Shown here one piece after another: positions 44,297 through 52,036 of a stretch of 64,000 bases of DNA; position 1 is the first letter of the stretch; every line of letters begins with the position of its first letter. The notes below the pieces were generated by a model that worked only from the letters and a program-made list of their open reading frames with translations, was not told the origin of the DNA and did no database searches. The position numbers were made by a program, and so were the translations under genes. The DNA lies in NCBI GenBank assembly GCA_963665005.2, contig CAXXTQ010000001.1:248001-312000 (forward strand). Direction: 5' to 3'. The DNA is from G963665005 sp963665005 (GTDB lineage Bacteria; Bacillota; Clostridia; Christensenellales; SZUA-584).

Positions 44297-45208
44297 TCAG
44301 ATGACAATTTCTCCCTTCCGTTTTTTCCTGATGGCATATATAATTATTGCAATCGAAATTACCAAAAGCATAACAAACGATATTGCGGATGCATAACCAA
44401 TTTTATTTCGGAAAAATGCCACATAATAAGATTGTATCGAAAGAACATACGTTGCGTTTGCCGGCCCTCCCATTGTCAAAAGATAAATATTATCAAACGA
44501 AATCGAGTTAAACGTCCAAATAAACAGCAATGATACAGAAACCAGTGTAACCGGTCTTAAAAGCGGCATTGTGATATATCGGAACGCTCTAAAAGAATTT
44601 GCGCCGTCGATATAAGCCGGTTCATACATTTCCGGCCCAATAGATTGCAAGCCGGCAAGCAAAACCACCATCATAAAAGGATATTCTTTCCATACTGTTA
44701 GCATGATAACAGAAAACCTTGCCCAGCCCGGGTCTGCCAAAAATAGTATCGGTTCTTTTATAAGCCCGATGTTCTGTAAAAAAACATTAACGAATCCTAT
44801 TTGGTCGTTTAATAAATATCGAAAAGAAATTGCCGCAACCGCCGTAGGAACAATCCAAGGCAGCAAAGCCACTGCGCGGAAAACTCCGCGGAATTTAATA
44901 TTCCTGTTTAAAAGCATCGCCATCAATAAACCCAGGCAATAAGTTATTGCCACAACTAATATTGTATATATAAACGTGAATAGTAATACACTGTAAAATT
45001 CAGGATCATTAAATAAAATATCAAAATAATTTTTTAAACCGATAAAATTTCCGATTCCGCTTTTGTCTTTTATAAAATTCGTATCTGTCAAACTTAGAAT
45101 CAGACTATATAAAAAAGGAAAAGCATTTATAAAAACAAAGAGAATAGACGCCGGAATAAGCATTGCATAACCTGTTGTTTTATTTGACATTTGTGATTTG
45201 ATTCCCAT
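44297..45208 (-). CDS. CUT1 sugar ABC transporter permease (MalF type)
   Basis: 303 residues, six predicted membrane segments and the EAA loop EPAYIDGANSFRAFRYITMP near residue 215. GGAGGAAGCG precedes the ATG. It partners the MalG-type protein to form the pore for the sugar delivered by the lipoprotein at 45280-46665. A strong hairpin (45228-45257) lies between the two genes. Short length and lack of an N-terminal extension match Firmicute oligosaccharide permeases. Confidence 0.9.
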   Translation of the reverse strand: MGIKSQMSNKTTGYAMLIPASILFVFINAFPFLYSLILSLTDTNFIKDKSGIGNFIGLKNYFDILFNDPEFYSVLLFTFIYTILVVAITYCLGLLMAMLLNRNIKFRGVFRAVALLPWIVPTAVAAISFRYLLNDQIGFVNVFLQNIGLIKEPILFLADPGWARFSVIMLTVWKEYPFMMVVLLAGLQSIGPEMYEPAYIDGANSFRAFRYITMPLLRPVTLVSVSLLFIWTFNSISFDNIYLLTMGGPANATYVLSIQSYYVAFFRNKIGYASAISFVMLLVISIAIIIYAIRKKRKGEIVI

Positions 45209-45227
45209 TACGCTTCCTCCGAGTTTT

Positions 45228-45257
45228 CCGGCTGCCGTTTATTTTAGCGGCAGCCGG
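45228..45257 (-). other. Intercistronic hairpin after the region 3 binding-protein gene
   Basis: CCGGCTGCCG (45228-45237) and CGGCAGCCGG (45248-45257) form a perfect 10-bp stem with a 10-base loop. No T-run follows on the minus strand. It is the third such element that follows a binding-protein gene in the window. Confidence 0.75.
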
Positions 45258-45279
45258 ATCTTTAGATACCTAGAATAAT

Positions 45280-46665
45280 TTATTCGCTTTCTGCAATAGC
45301 ATTTTTAATCATTTCATTATATTTATCAGCTATTGCTTGATAGTCAGTTTTTCCTGTTAAAACTTCCTGGAGAGGTTTGCCTATGTAGTTTTCACCGTCA
45401 ATCTGTGCGAAAGCTGTGAAGAGATTCTCCATTGGCCATACAGCAGATGTGCCGTTTGGATTAATATACTCAGCACACTCCTGAGAAATTATATCGTCAT
45501 AGTAAGGATCATCCATGAAAGACTGTCTGGCAGGGAATACCTCCGCTTTACCGTCGGTAAAGAGCGAAAGGCCATTTTCAATCCACCATTTTATGAATAT
45601 TTTACATTCTTCAGGATGCTCTGTTTGCTTGTACGCAACGATAGGATTGACCCAGTTCAGACAACGAGGCGTTCCGCCTTCTTCTGCGGGAAACGGCGGC
45701 ATAATTCTAAGCTGAGGGCCTGCTTCAGGATCCGATTGGGCTATTCTTGTAACGTTATAGAAACCCATAGCTAATTTCCCTGTTACAAGCATTTGGTCAA
45801 GGTCGCTAACTTTATAGCCTGCGCTCCCCTTTGCCAGCAACCCTTCTTCCAGCATCGTTCCGAAAAATTCAAGCGTCTCAACAACTTTAGGATCATTAAA
45901 TGTAGGATTACCGTCTTTATCGCACATACCAATACCGTTTGTGAACATGAAGTTTAACATGGTGTGGTTTGAGTTTTGGTCAACGCCGATTACAGAAAAA
46001 GGAATGGCGTCTGTATTTTCTTTGATTTTACGGCATACTTCCATAAATTCATCCCAGCTTTTTGGCATATCTTCTTCTGTAACGCCTGCTTGCTCTAAAA
46101 TATCTTTTCTGTATGTGATAACACGAGGGTCAGCATTCCAAGGAATTCCTGCTTGTATTCCATTATACTGATGAAGTTCAATGCTTCCTGGCAAAAAATC
46201 ATCATAGGTTCCGTCTGCTTTCCACTCTTCAACAATAGAAGAAAGGTCAAGGATTTCATCCATCGCTGCGTATTGAATACCCTGTTGGAAAGCGCCTGTG
46301 CTTACGTCAGGTGCTGCACCGCTCGTTACAGCAGTAAGAAACTGCTGATAATAGTTATCCCACGGAATTATCTGCACGTTTACTTTAATGTTAGGATGTT
46401 CTTCGTTAAACTTGGCAACCAGATTTTCCACTGCCTCAGTCCACGTATCAGTCGGGCCCCAGAGCATTTCCCAGAATGTCAATTCAACCGGCTCAACCGA
46501 TTCTGCGGATGTATCCGATGTGTTTTCATCAGATGCCGGGCTGGTCGGCGTATCGCCGCTTTGCTCTACCCCTGTCTCAGTAGCAGGAGTTTGTGTGCAT
46601 CCGAATAAAGATAAAACAAGGATGAGTGAAAGAATCAGGCACACCACATTTTTTCGTTTTAACAT
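45280..46665 (-). CDS. CUT1 carbohydrate-binding lipoprotein
   Basis: 461 residues. The signal peptide ends in the lipobox VLSLFGC, followed by a Ser/Thr/Glu-rich spacer. From about residue 62 the family pattern VELTFWEMLWG, NEEHPNIKVNVQIIPW and YYQQFLTAVTSGAAPDV defines a type 2 extracellular binding protein (SBP_bac_1). AGGAGG precedes the ATG. It starts the region 3 operon, and its divergent neighbour is the sensor kinase gene at 46868, the usual arrangement for two-component systems that sense sugar and control an importer. Confidence 0.9.
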   Translation of the reverse strand: MLKRKNVVCLILSLILVLSLFGCTQTPATETGVEQSGDTPTSPASDENTSDTSAESVEPVELTFWEMLWGPTDTWTEAVENLVAKFNEEHPNIKVNVQIIPWDNYYQQFLTAVTSGAAPDVSTGAFQQGIQYAAMDEILDLSSIVEEWKADGTYDDFLPGSIELHQYNGIQAGIPWNADPRVITYRKDILEQAGVTEEDMPKSWDEFMEVCRKIKENTDAIPFSVIGVDQNSNHTMLNFMFTNGIGMCDKDGNPTFNDPKVVETLEFFGTMLEEGLLAKGSAGYKVSDLDQMLVTGKLAMGFYNVTRIAQSDPEAGPQLRIMPPFPAEEGGTPRCLNWVNPIVAYKQTEHPEECKIFIKWWIENGLSLFTDGKAEVFPARQSFMDDPYYDDIISQECAEYINPNGTSAVWPMENLFTAFAQIDGENYIGKPLQEVLTGKTDYQAIADKYNEMIKNAIAESE

Positions 46666-46867
46666 ATTAGTCCTCCTAAAACTTTTTATAGCAAACCCAT
46701 ATAATTTAAGTTTGCCTGATACTACATGTAGTTCAATACTATTATAAAAACCGCTTGCTTTAAATTATACAGTAAAAACTTTATATGACCCTGTAATTTT
46801 TTCTGATAATTTGTTTAATCATAATAATAATGATAAAATCGATCATATAAAATTAAGTTGGTGATAT
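46666..46867. promoter_or_regulatory. Divergent control region between region 3 transporter and two-component system
   Basis: A 202-bp gap. A minus-strand TATAAT is at 46769-46764 with a poor -35. A perfect 12-bp palindrome ACTACATGTAGT lies at 46721-46732 in the transporter leader and may be an operator. ATCGATCAT is at 46838-46846 near the start of the kinase gene. Confidence 0.5.
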
Positions 46868-48727
46868 ATGCATTATCGATGCTTTTTTAAATTAATAGAA
46901 ACCCTGCGCAAAGTTAAACTTGGGAAAAGGCTTATTTTTACTCTCGTATTTATTTTTGTTTTTACAGTTATAATAGTCGGTTTAATGTTGTTTACAACAT
47001 CAACGAATACTGTTATGAAAAAAACAAAACAATATTTATCAGATTATATAGTACAGCTGCAAACTAATATAGATAAATATATGGATAATAATATTAACTA
47101 TCTAAATGAAGTTTCTACAAGCGTAAAAATAATTAACTTTGTCAGAGACTATGAAAAAAAGAATGAGGACAACAAGATATCATCAGGGCCAATGGAAATT
47201 TATAATGAGATTTTAACAGTAAACAGCACACTTCCCGGGTTAATAGGAATAGAAATATCCACTTTAACTGATTTAATTGTCAGCGGTTCGCCATATAGTA
47301 TAACTACAGGGAATATCTCTTCAAGCAGTATTATGAAATCAATAGCTGAAAATTCCGACAGGTTAAGTTTTCTTGGTACAATACCATTGGAACGTACCGG
47401 AGTTTATAGCTATACCAAAGAAAACGGAAAAGGTGTCGTTATCGGCGCAAAAATTAAAAATCATTCTAACGGTAAGCCAGTAGGAATGGCAGTTATGGCT
47501 TTTTCTGAATCTTCAATGTATAACGAAATATATAACGTCTCATTTGCGGGAATTGATGAAGTTTATATTACAGATAAAAACGGCCTTATTATTTCAGCAA
47601 AAGATAAAAACTTAATTGGCCAAAACGATAACCCACTCATCACAAATACAATCATTGAAAATGAAAGAACTGCCGCCGCAGATAATCAATATAGAAACTT
47701 CAATATCAAAATAAATGACGTTAATTATCTGGTATATTATTCGACCTCATTAAAAACAGGCTGGCGCATTATATCTCTAACTAATTCTGATAAGTTAGTT
47801 TCTGATATATCTAAAAATTTCAGAACGTCACTGATTATTTTTGTTATTACAACTTTCTTAGTTTTTCTTCTTGCCGTATTCATTACACAATCTATAACCC
47901 TGCCGTTAAAAAACATAATAAAAGCAATGCGAAAAACAAGCGTTAACAGCTATCCTGAAGTAGCGGTAACCGGGAATGATGAAATAACCTATTTGGGTAA
48001 AACTTTTAATCAAATGTCGCAAAGGATACAGTCTCTGATAGACGAAATCAAGCTAATGAATAAAAAAGAAAAACAGGCTCAATTTAAGGCTCTGCAATCG
48101 CAGATAAACCCCCATTTTCTTTATAATACTCTTGACTCAGTAAACTGGCTCGGCTATTTGTCCGGCAACGACGATATTTGTCAAATTGTAAATTCCCTGT
48201 CTAAATTTTTCAGGTTGAGCTTAAACAAGGGCAATGATTTTTATTCAATATCTGATGAATTAGAACATGTAAAGAGTTACATTAATATACAAAAAATTAA
48301 ATATAAAAGCCATATAGAATTTGTATTTGACATTGAAAACACCTGTCTAAAGTATAAAACATTAAAAATCTTATTGCAGCCTTTAGTTGAAAATTCGATT
48401 TGTCACGGTATTGAACCGCTGGGAGGAAAAGGTATAATAGAAATTAAAATTTATAGTAAAAACAATGTTATAAAGATGGTTGTATCCGATAACGGTATAG
48501 GAATTAATAAGCAGCCCTTAGAGGTGCTAAAAGACTCTTTTAAAAATGACAGCCTATCAAAGGGGTATGGTCTGGCTAACATTGATGAACGTATCAAATT
48601 ATATTTTGGAGCAGAGTTCGGCGTACATATTGAAAACAATCAGGAATCAGGTACAAAGGTTACAATAACAATTCCCATTATTGATTGTGACAAAGGGACG
48701 GATAACAATGGAATTAATAATCATTGA
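46868..48727 (+). CDS. Sensor histidine kinase, YesM-like
   Basis: 619 residues. TM1 lies at about 22-42 and TM2 at 318-340 (IIFVITTFLVFLLAVF); between them is a 270-residue extracellular dCache-type sensor. HAMP follows at 340-390. The kinase domain of the His_kinase/YesM type has the phospho-acceptor His416 in the motif INPHFLYNTLD, and the ATPase region shows N (VENSICHGI), G1 (DNGIG) and G2 (GYGLANI) boxes. This class pairs with AraC-type response regulators and senses extracellular glycans or their binding proteins. It overlaps the regulator gene by 20 bases, and it diverges from the CUT1 importer genes, which it likely controls. Confidence 0.9.
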   Translation: MHYRCFFKLIETLRKVKLGKRLIFTLVFIFVFTVIIVGLMLFTTSTNTVMKKTKQYLSDYIVQLQTNIDKYMDNNINYLNEVSTSVKIINFVRDYEKKNEDNKISSGPMEIYNEILTVNSTLPGLIGIEISTLTDLIVSGSPYSITTGNISSSSIMKSIAENSDRLSFLGTIPLERTGVYSYTKENGKGVVIGAKIKNHSNGKPVGMAVMAFSESSMYNEIYNVSFAGIDEVYITDKNGLIISAKDKNLIGQNDNPLITNTIIENERTAAADNQYRNFNIKINDVNYLVYYSTSLKTGWRIISLTNSDKLVSDISKNFRTSLIIFVITTFLVFLLAVFITQSITLPLKNIIKAMRKTSVNSYPEVAVTGNDEITYLGKTFNQMSQRIQSLIDEIKLMNKKEKQAQFKALQSQINPHFLYNTLDSVNWLGYLSGNDDICQIVNSLSKFFRLSLNKGNDFYSISDELEHVKSYINIQKIKYKSHIEFVFDIENTCLKYKTLKILLQPLVENSICHGIEPLGGKGIIEIKIYSKNNVIKMVVSDNGIGINKQPLEVLKDSFKNDSLSKGYGLANIDERIKLYFGAEFGVHIENNQESGTKVTITIPIIDCDKGTDNNGINNH

Positions 48728-50348
48728 CGATGAAAACCTTGTTCTGGAAGGATTAAAAACACTTATTCAAAGATATAATTCTTTAATTAAAGTCACATGT
48801 TTCAATGACGTAGATTCTGCGTTTTTTTACGTTCAAACCAACAAACCGGATATTGTAATTTCCGATATCCAAATGCCAAAACTAAACGGGCTGGAGCTTT
48901 GTGAAAAAATAAAAGAACTTTGTAGTGCCGAAATAATAATCATTAGCGGATTTGAAAATTTTAATTATGCAAAAAAAGCTGTTGAGTTAGGCGTCTTAAA
49001 TTATGTTTTAAAACCTATAGACCAAAAAGAATTTATAAAAGTATTACAAAATGCAATTTTAAGAATTAATAAGAAAAAGACTGCTGAAAATAAGAAAAAT
49101 AAAATAATAAAATCCAAAATTCTATCGGATATCGCAAACGGTTTTAATAATATAAACCTTATAAAAGAAGAATTGGCAAACGCAAATGAAGAGCAGAATT
49201 TTGGTAATTATACCGTTGCGATTATGGTATTGGACGACTCTTGCTTTATACCAAGTTTTCAAAACAATGAGGAGTTTTTTAATCTTTATAAAAGATTATA
49301 CAAAACAATGAACGGCATTATTAATAAGAGTAGTCTTTCAGTATCTTTTGCCGAAGCACAACCTGGCAAATTCGTTTTTCTATGTATGGATTATCCTGAT
49401 AAATGCTTAAAGTTATTAAGCTTGATCACAAAGCGGTTAAAAGAGCATCTAAATATAGGTACAACAGTTGGCGTCAGCAGTTCCAATTCAGGAACCGATA
49501 ATTTAATCGATGCATATAACGAAGCCTTAATTGCTATACAAAGAGAATTTTTCGAAGGAAGCAATTCAATCTATTCATATAATTCTGATATAATAAGCAG
49601 TATTATCTCAAAGCCGGAAGACAAACAATATACTTTTAATCTGACAAAGTTAAATTACTATCAAAACATTTTCAGCAGTCATATTATAAATGAAAAAAAT
49701 CAAATGCAATTAAAACAAGATACTATAATTTTGTTTGATGATATGAAATCTTTTTGCGAAAATAACCAAGAAGCTTGTCGTTTTTGCGAAGAGTTGCTCT
49801 TGCTAATTATATCCATTATGTTCAAATCTCTCGAACATAATTCACTGTCCGCAAATGATATAATAAAGTTTTGCAGCACAATAAAATTGAAAGATATAAA
49901 GACGCTTGCCGACCTGAAGTTTTCATTTTTAAAAACGCTGGAGGATTTAACGGCTATCGTATTTAGTAAAATACTTTATAAGTCAAATACAATCATTTTA
50001 AAATTGAACGAGCTCCTAACCGAAGATTGCAGTTCAGTATCCCTGCAAAGCGCAGCAGATGCAATGGGTCTAAACCCGACCTATTTTAGCATTTTATTTA
50101 AAGAGAAATCAGGTAAGAATTTCAAGAGTTATATTACTGAATATAAGATTAATTATGCAAAAAACTTACTTCTAAATCCAAAAATAAAAATACATGAGAT
50201 TTGCGAAAAACTTGGCTGGCGTGATTCAAATTATTTTTCAAAGGTATTTAAAAAGCATACTGGATTAGTCCCAACCAATTACCGTAACAAATATTTAAAA
50301 GGCGAGGGGAATCGAACCCCAGTCCCAAATCAACATAAACCTGACTAA
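48708..50348 (+). CDS. AraC-type response regulator, YesN-like, with an aberrant C-terminal tail
   Basis: 546 residues from the ATG at 48708 (AAAGGGACGG upstream). The receiver domain has acid pocket Asp7, Asp8 and Asp53 (VISDIQMPK) and Lys in VLKPID. A linker of about 300 residues of YesN type follows, then a two-helix-turn-helix AraC domain with AADAMGLNPTYFSILFKEKSG and LGWRDSNYFSKVFKKHTGLVPTNYRNKY. The normal domain ends there; the last 15 codons (50301-50345, GEGNRTPVPNQHKPD) are a read of the reverse strand of a tmRNA/tRNA-type 3' end, so the native stop has apparently been replaced. This tail should not affect DNA binding. Function: activator of the region 3 importer operon. Confidence 0.88.
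   Translation: MELIIIDDENLVLEGLKTLIQRYNSLIKVTCFNDVDSAFFYVQTNKPDIVISDIQMPKLNGLELCEKIKELCSAEIIIISGFENFNYAKKAVELGVLNYVLKPIDQKEFIKVLQNAILRINKKKTAENKKNKIIKSKILSDIANGFNNINLIKEELANANEEQNFGNYTVAIMVLDDSCFIPSFQNNEEFFNLYKRLYKTMNGIINKSSLSVSFAEAQPGKFVFLCMDYPDKCLKLLSLITKRLKEHLNIGTTVGVSSSNSGTDNLIDAYNEALIAIQREFFEGSNSIYSYNSDIISSIISKPEDKQYTFNLTKLNYYQNIFSSHIINEKNQMQLKQDTIILFDDMKSFCENNQEACRFCEELLLLIISIMFKSLEHNSLSANDIIKFCSTIKLKDIKTLADLKFSFLKTLEDLTAIVFSKILYKSNTIILKLNELLTEDCSSVSLQSAADAMGLNPTYFSILFKEKSGKNFKSYITEYKINYAKNLLLNPKIKIHEICEKLGWRDSNYFSKVFKKHTGLVPTNYRNKYLKGEGNRTPVPNQHKPD
50301..50327 (-). pseudogene. tmRNA-like 3' end fragment (T-arm)
   Basis: On the minus strand the sequence reads GGACTGGGGTTCGATTCCCC then TCGCC. 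GGGG-TTCGATT-CCCC (50306-50320) is a T-arm, and the bases before it (GGGAC) resemble those that precede the T-arm in tmRNA. No body of a tmRNA gene was found to the right, so it looks like a remnant. It overlaps the last codons of the response regulator. A tRNA 3' end is an alternative reading. Confidence 0.4.
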
Positions 50349-50373
50349 ATCTCATCTGCGTTGACTTTACCAT

Positions 50374-50406
50374 AAAAAACAAGGATGCCACAAATTGCAG
50401 CATCCT
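50374..50406 (-). terminator. Minus-strand terminator without a gene in front
   Basis: AGGATGC (50382-50388) pairs with GCATCCT (50400-50406), and on the minus strand the stem is followed by TTGTTTTTT. The nearest complete minus-strand gene ends 1 kb away at 51407, so this terminator probably belonged to something now lost. Confidence 0.55.
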
Positions 50407-50629
50407 CAGAGAATCTCGTATCCATTTTTTGTATTAGCAAAAGTGGTGGACAACCTTGATTTTTGGTGCTACAGCTAATAGCCTGCTAAAAGGCCGCAAA
50501 AAGCGGGCTAAAACAAGGTAGAGCCAGACAATACCGGATAACATTCAAATCGCCTAAAAACCCAGTATCTAAGCGTGTTCTGCGACATTGTAAAGCCTTG
50601 TGCAGCACCCTGTAAACATTGTCAGTTGA

Positions 50630-50676
50630 GACTCCTAAGCGGAAGGCCGCGCGTTCGAATCGCGCCGGGTGTGCCA
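50630..50676 (+). pseudogene. 3' half of tRNA-Arg(CCU), candidate attachment site
   Basis: Positions 50632-50638 read CTCCTAA, the anticodon loop of tRNA-Arg(CCU). GCGCG-TTCGAAT-CGCGC (50649-50665) is a perfect T-arm, CGGGTGT (50666-50672) is the 3' acceptor strand, and G plus CCA end at 50676. The 5' half is missing: the D-arm is absent, and the 5' side of the anticodon stem does not pair with GCGGA. A GCACCC at 50605-50610 could pair with the acceptor strand but is four bases too close. This is the pattern left when an element integrates at a tRNA gene. Confidence 0.75.
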
Positions 50677-50677
50677 G

Positions 50678-50712
50678 AAACCCCGATCCAAAGACATTTT
50701 CGGGGTTTTTTT
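50678..50712 (+). terminator. Terminator following the tRNA-Arg fragment
   Basis: AAACCCCGA (50678-50686) pairs with TCGGGGTTT (50700-50708), with seven T in total at the 3' side. It is probably the native terminator of the original tRNA gene. Confidence 0.8.
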
Positions 50713-50989
50713 ATGCGCTCAAAATTCTACACGTTTTTGACTACATAAAAGTAACAAAGCCCTATCCTTCGCAGCCCATTTTCGAGAGCTTTTTTGTGTG
50801 CTGAAAAACCGAGACGAGAGCAATCTTGGCTGCATTTTACTACACTTTTTATTTGATGCCCTATAATTTCATGAATAAAATAATACCTAATAGACAGAAA
50901 GACGAGATGAATATGCATTGATATAAATCTAAATATGTACGCCTTATGATTAATAAACAATCAAGATATATGGAGGAAATGGTATTTCA

Positions 50990-51168
50990 ATGAAATTGAA
51001 ACTAAGAAAAGTCTTTATTATGATGGTTGCCGTGGCACTGCTCGTTGCGGCAACATCCGTTACGGCTCTTGCGTACGATACATGACTACAACAGGTGAAG
51101 GAAATGCGTCAACGCCAATACCAATTGCCGTATTGACTTTTACCAATACTAAACATAAGATAAAATAA
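50990..51168 (+). pseudogene. Small secreted protein interrupted by a frameshift
   Basis: GGAGG lies upstream of an ATG at 50990 that gives a 31-residue product (stop at 51083-51085) consisting of a complete signal peptide with Lys-rich start, a hydrophobic core (MMVAVALLVAATSV) and ALA cleavage site. The next reading frame continues from an ATG overlapping that stop (51082) for 28 codons (TTTGEGNASTPIPIAV...) to a TAA at 51166. The two pieces join smoothly, so a single-base change probably broke a secreted peptide of about 55-60 residues. I do not recognise the family. A real 31-residue signal-peptide-like gene is the alternative. Confidence 0.5.
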
Positions 51169-51406
51169 AGCAGGTTTTCTTGAGGCTAAGGTCTTAGAAC
51201 TGCTTGCATTCCACATTGGGATGAAATTATCATTGAAAATCAAGTGATTCACAGCTCTCTAAACGCTTTCAAATAGAATAGATATGTAAGCCCCTGACGA
51301 TGTTTCAAAGATAATCTGAGAACTGCTTTTATTTTTTCATTCTTTTACGCCTTAATTTAGAACGATATGAAAGCCCGCTGTCAGCTGTACATTGGGCAAA
51401 ATGATG

Positions 51407-51775
51407 TCATGTTTTACTTTCGATATGCTCTCTCATCTTTTCAAAGGTTTCCTGGCTGATCACGTGCTCCATTCGGCACGCATCCTGGCTGGCAGTATCG
51501 GGATCTACACCGATTGCAGTAAACCATTCCGTAAGCATTGTGTGACGGCGGTAAATTTTTTTAGCTATTTGTAGGCCGGTATCTGTAAGTTCTATATATC
51601 CCTGGCTGTCCATGGTAATATAATCGCCCTCCTTGAGTATAGACATAGCACGGCTGACACTGGGCTTCGAGAAAGATAGCGTACGTGCAATATCAATGGA
51701 GCGCACGTGATCCTTTTTATTTTTTAGTACCAATATCGTCTCAAGATAGTTTTCACCGGATTCATATAGTCCCAT
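51407..51775 (-). CDS. DtxR/MntR family metal-dependent repressor
   Basis: 122 residues. Residues 1-60 hold the winged helix (ENYLETILVL, IARTLSFSKPSVSRAM, ELTDTGLQIAKKIYRRH), and residues 75-120 the DtxR metal-binding and dimer domain (DACRMEHVISQETFEKM, with Cys, Glu and His in a row). It lacks the C-terminal SH3-like domain, like MntR. In this setting it is the natural iron sensor for the operators GTTAGC-N4-GCTAAC found at 52000, 60582, 60751 and 63147. AAGGAGG precedes the ATG. No exact copy of that box lies in front of its own gene; TTTAGC and GCTAAA arms flank the -10 region there at wider spacing. Confidence 0.85.
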   Translation of the reverse strand: MGLYESGENYLETILVLKNKKDHVRSIDIARTLSFSKPSVSRAMSILKEGDYITMDSQGYIELTDTGLQIAKKIYRRHTMLTEWFTAIGVDPDTASQDACRMEHVISQETFEKMREHIESKT

Positions 51776-51799
51776 TCTTTGCCTCCTTTAGCTATATTA

Positions 51800-51828
51800 A
51801 TATTATCATTTTTGGGCTAAACATGCAA
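51800..51828 (-). promoter_or_regulatory. Promoter of the DtxR-like gene
   Basis: TTGCAT (51828-51823) and TAATAT (51805-51800) are 17 bases apart on the minus strand. TTTAGC and GCTAAA arms (51787-51792 and 51816-51821) flank the -10 box and could be an autoregulatory site. Confidence 0.5.
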
Positions 51829-51967
51829 TATTTATAAGAGGACCAATCTGCTTCTTATGACCCCAAATATTTATTAATTATTAAAATGGATCCCGGTTTT
51901 AATTCGCTTACATAATATTGACTTGCAGCCCAATCCCATGCGCTATAAAATCATTAAGCCGTTATTC

Positions 51968-51996
51968 TTGACCTAATACTAATACAGTGATAGAAT
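51968..51996 (+). promoter_or_regulatory. Promoter of the AraC-ABC iron operon
   Basis: TTGACC (51968-51973) and TAGAAT (51991-51996) are 17 bases apart, directly before the operator at 52000. Confidence 0.65.
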
Positions 51997-51999
51997 TAA

Positions 52000-52015
52000 G
52001 TTAGCATTAACTAAC
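52000..52015. promoter_or_regulatory. Iron-regulon operator 1
   Basis: GTTAGC-ATTA-ACTAAC, one base off a perfect GTTAGC-N4-GCTAAC palindrome, covering the expected transcription start. Confidence 0.7.
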
Positions 52016-52036
52016 CGCAAGGCGAAGGATGTCATT

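Larger units (their letters stand above)
50349..50989. other. Intergenic scar between the two halves of the window (641 bp)
   Basis: No gene is convincing here. It holds a minus-strand terminator (50374-50406), the tRNA-Arg fragment (50630-50676) and its terminator (50678-50712). Between 50407 and 50629 a minus-strand reading gives a 28-codon open stretch that ends at about 50433 and has no recognisable start. It may be the decayed end of a mobile-element gene. Confidence 0.5.

Noticed and set aside
50605..50676. A complete, functional tRNA-Arg
   Set aside because: The D-arm cannot be folded, the 5' side of the anticodon stem does not pair, and the 5' part is about four bases too short.
50301..50680. 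An intact tmRNA gene on the minus strand
   Set aside because: Only the T-arm end matches; there is no tag reading frame and no 5' tRNA-like half, and a terminator and a plus-strand tRNA fragment lie where the body should be.
50619..50960. Two short frames across the scar (plus 50619-50804, minus 50727-50960)
   Set aside because: The first reads through the tRNA fragment and its terminator; the second has no ribosome site or recognisable motif.
51169..51406. A decayed transposase between the small secreted gene and the DtxR-like gene
   Set aside because: Short peptide stretches looked suggestive, but no inverted repeats, no catalytic motif and no consistent frame were found.
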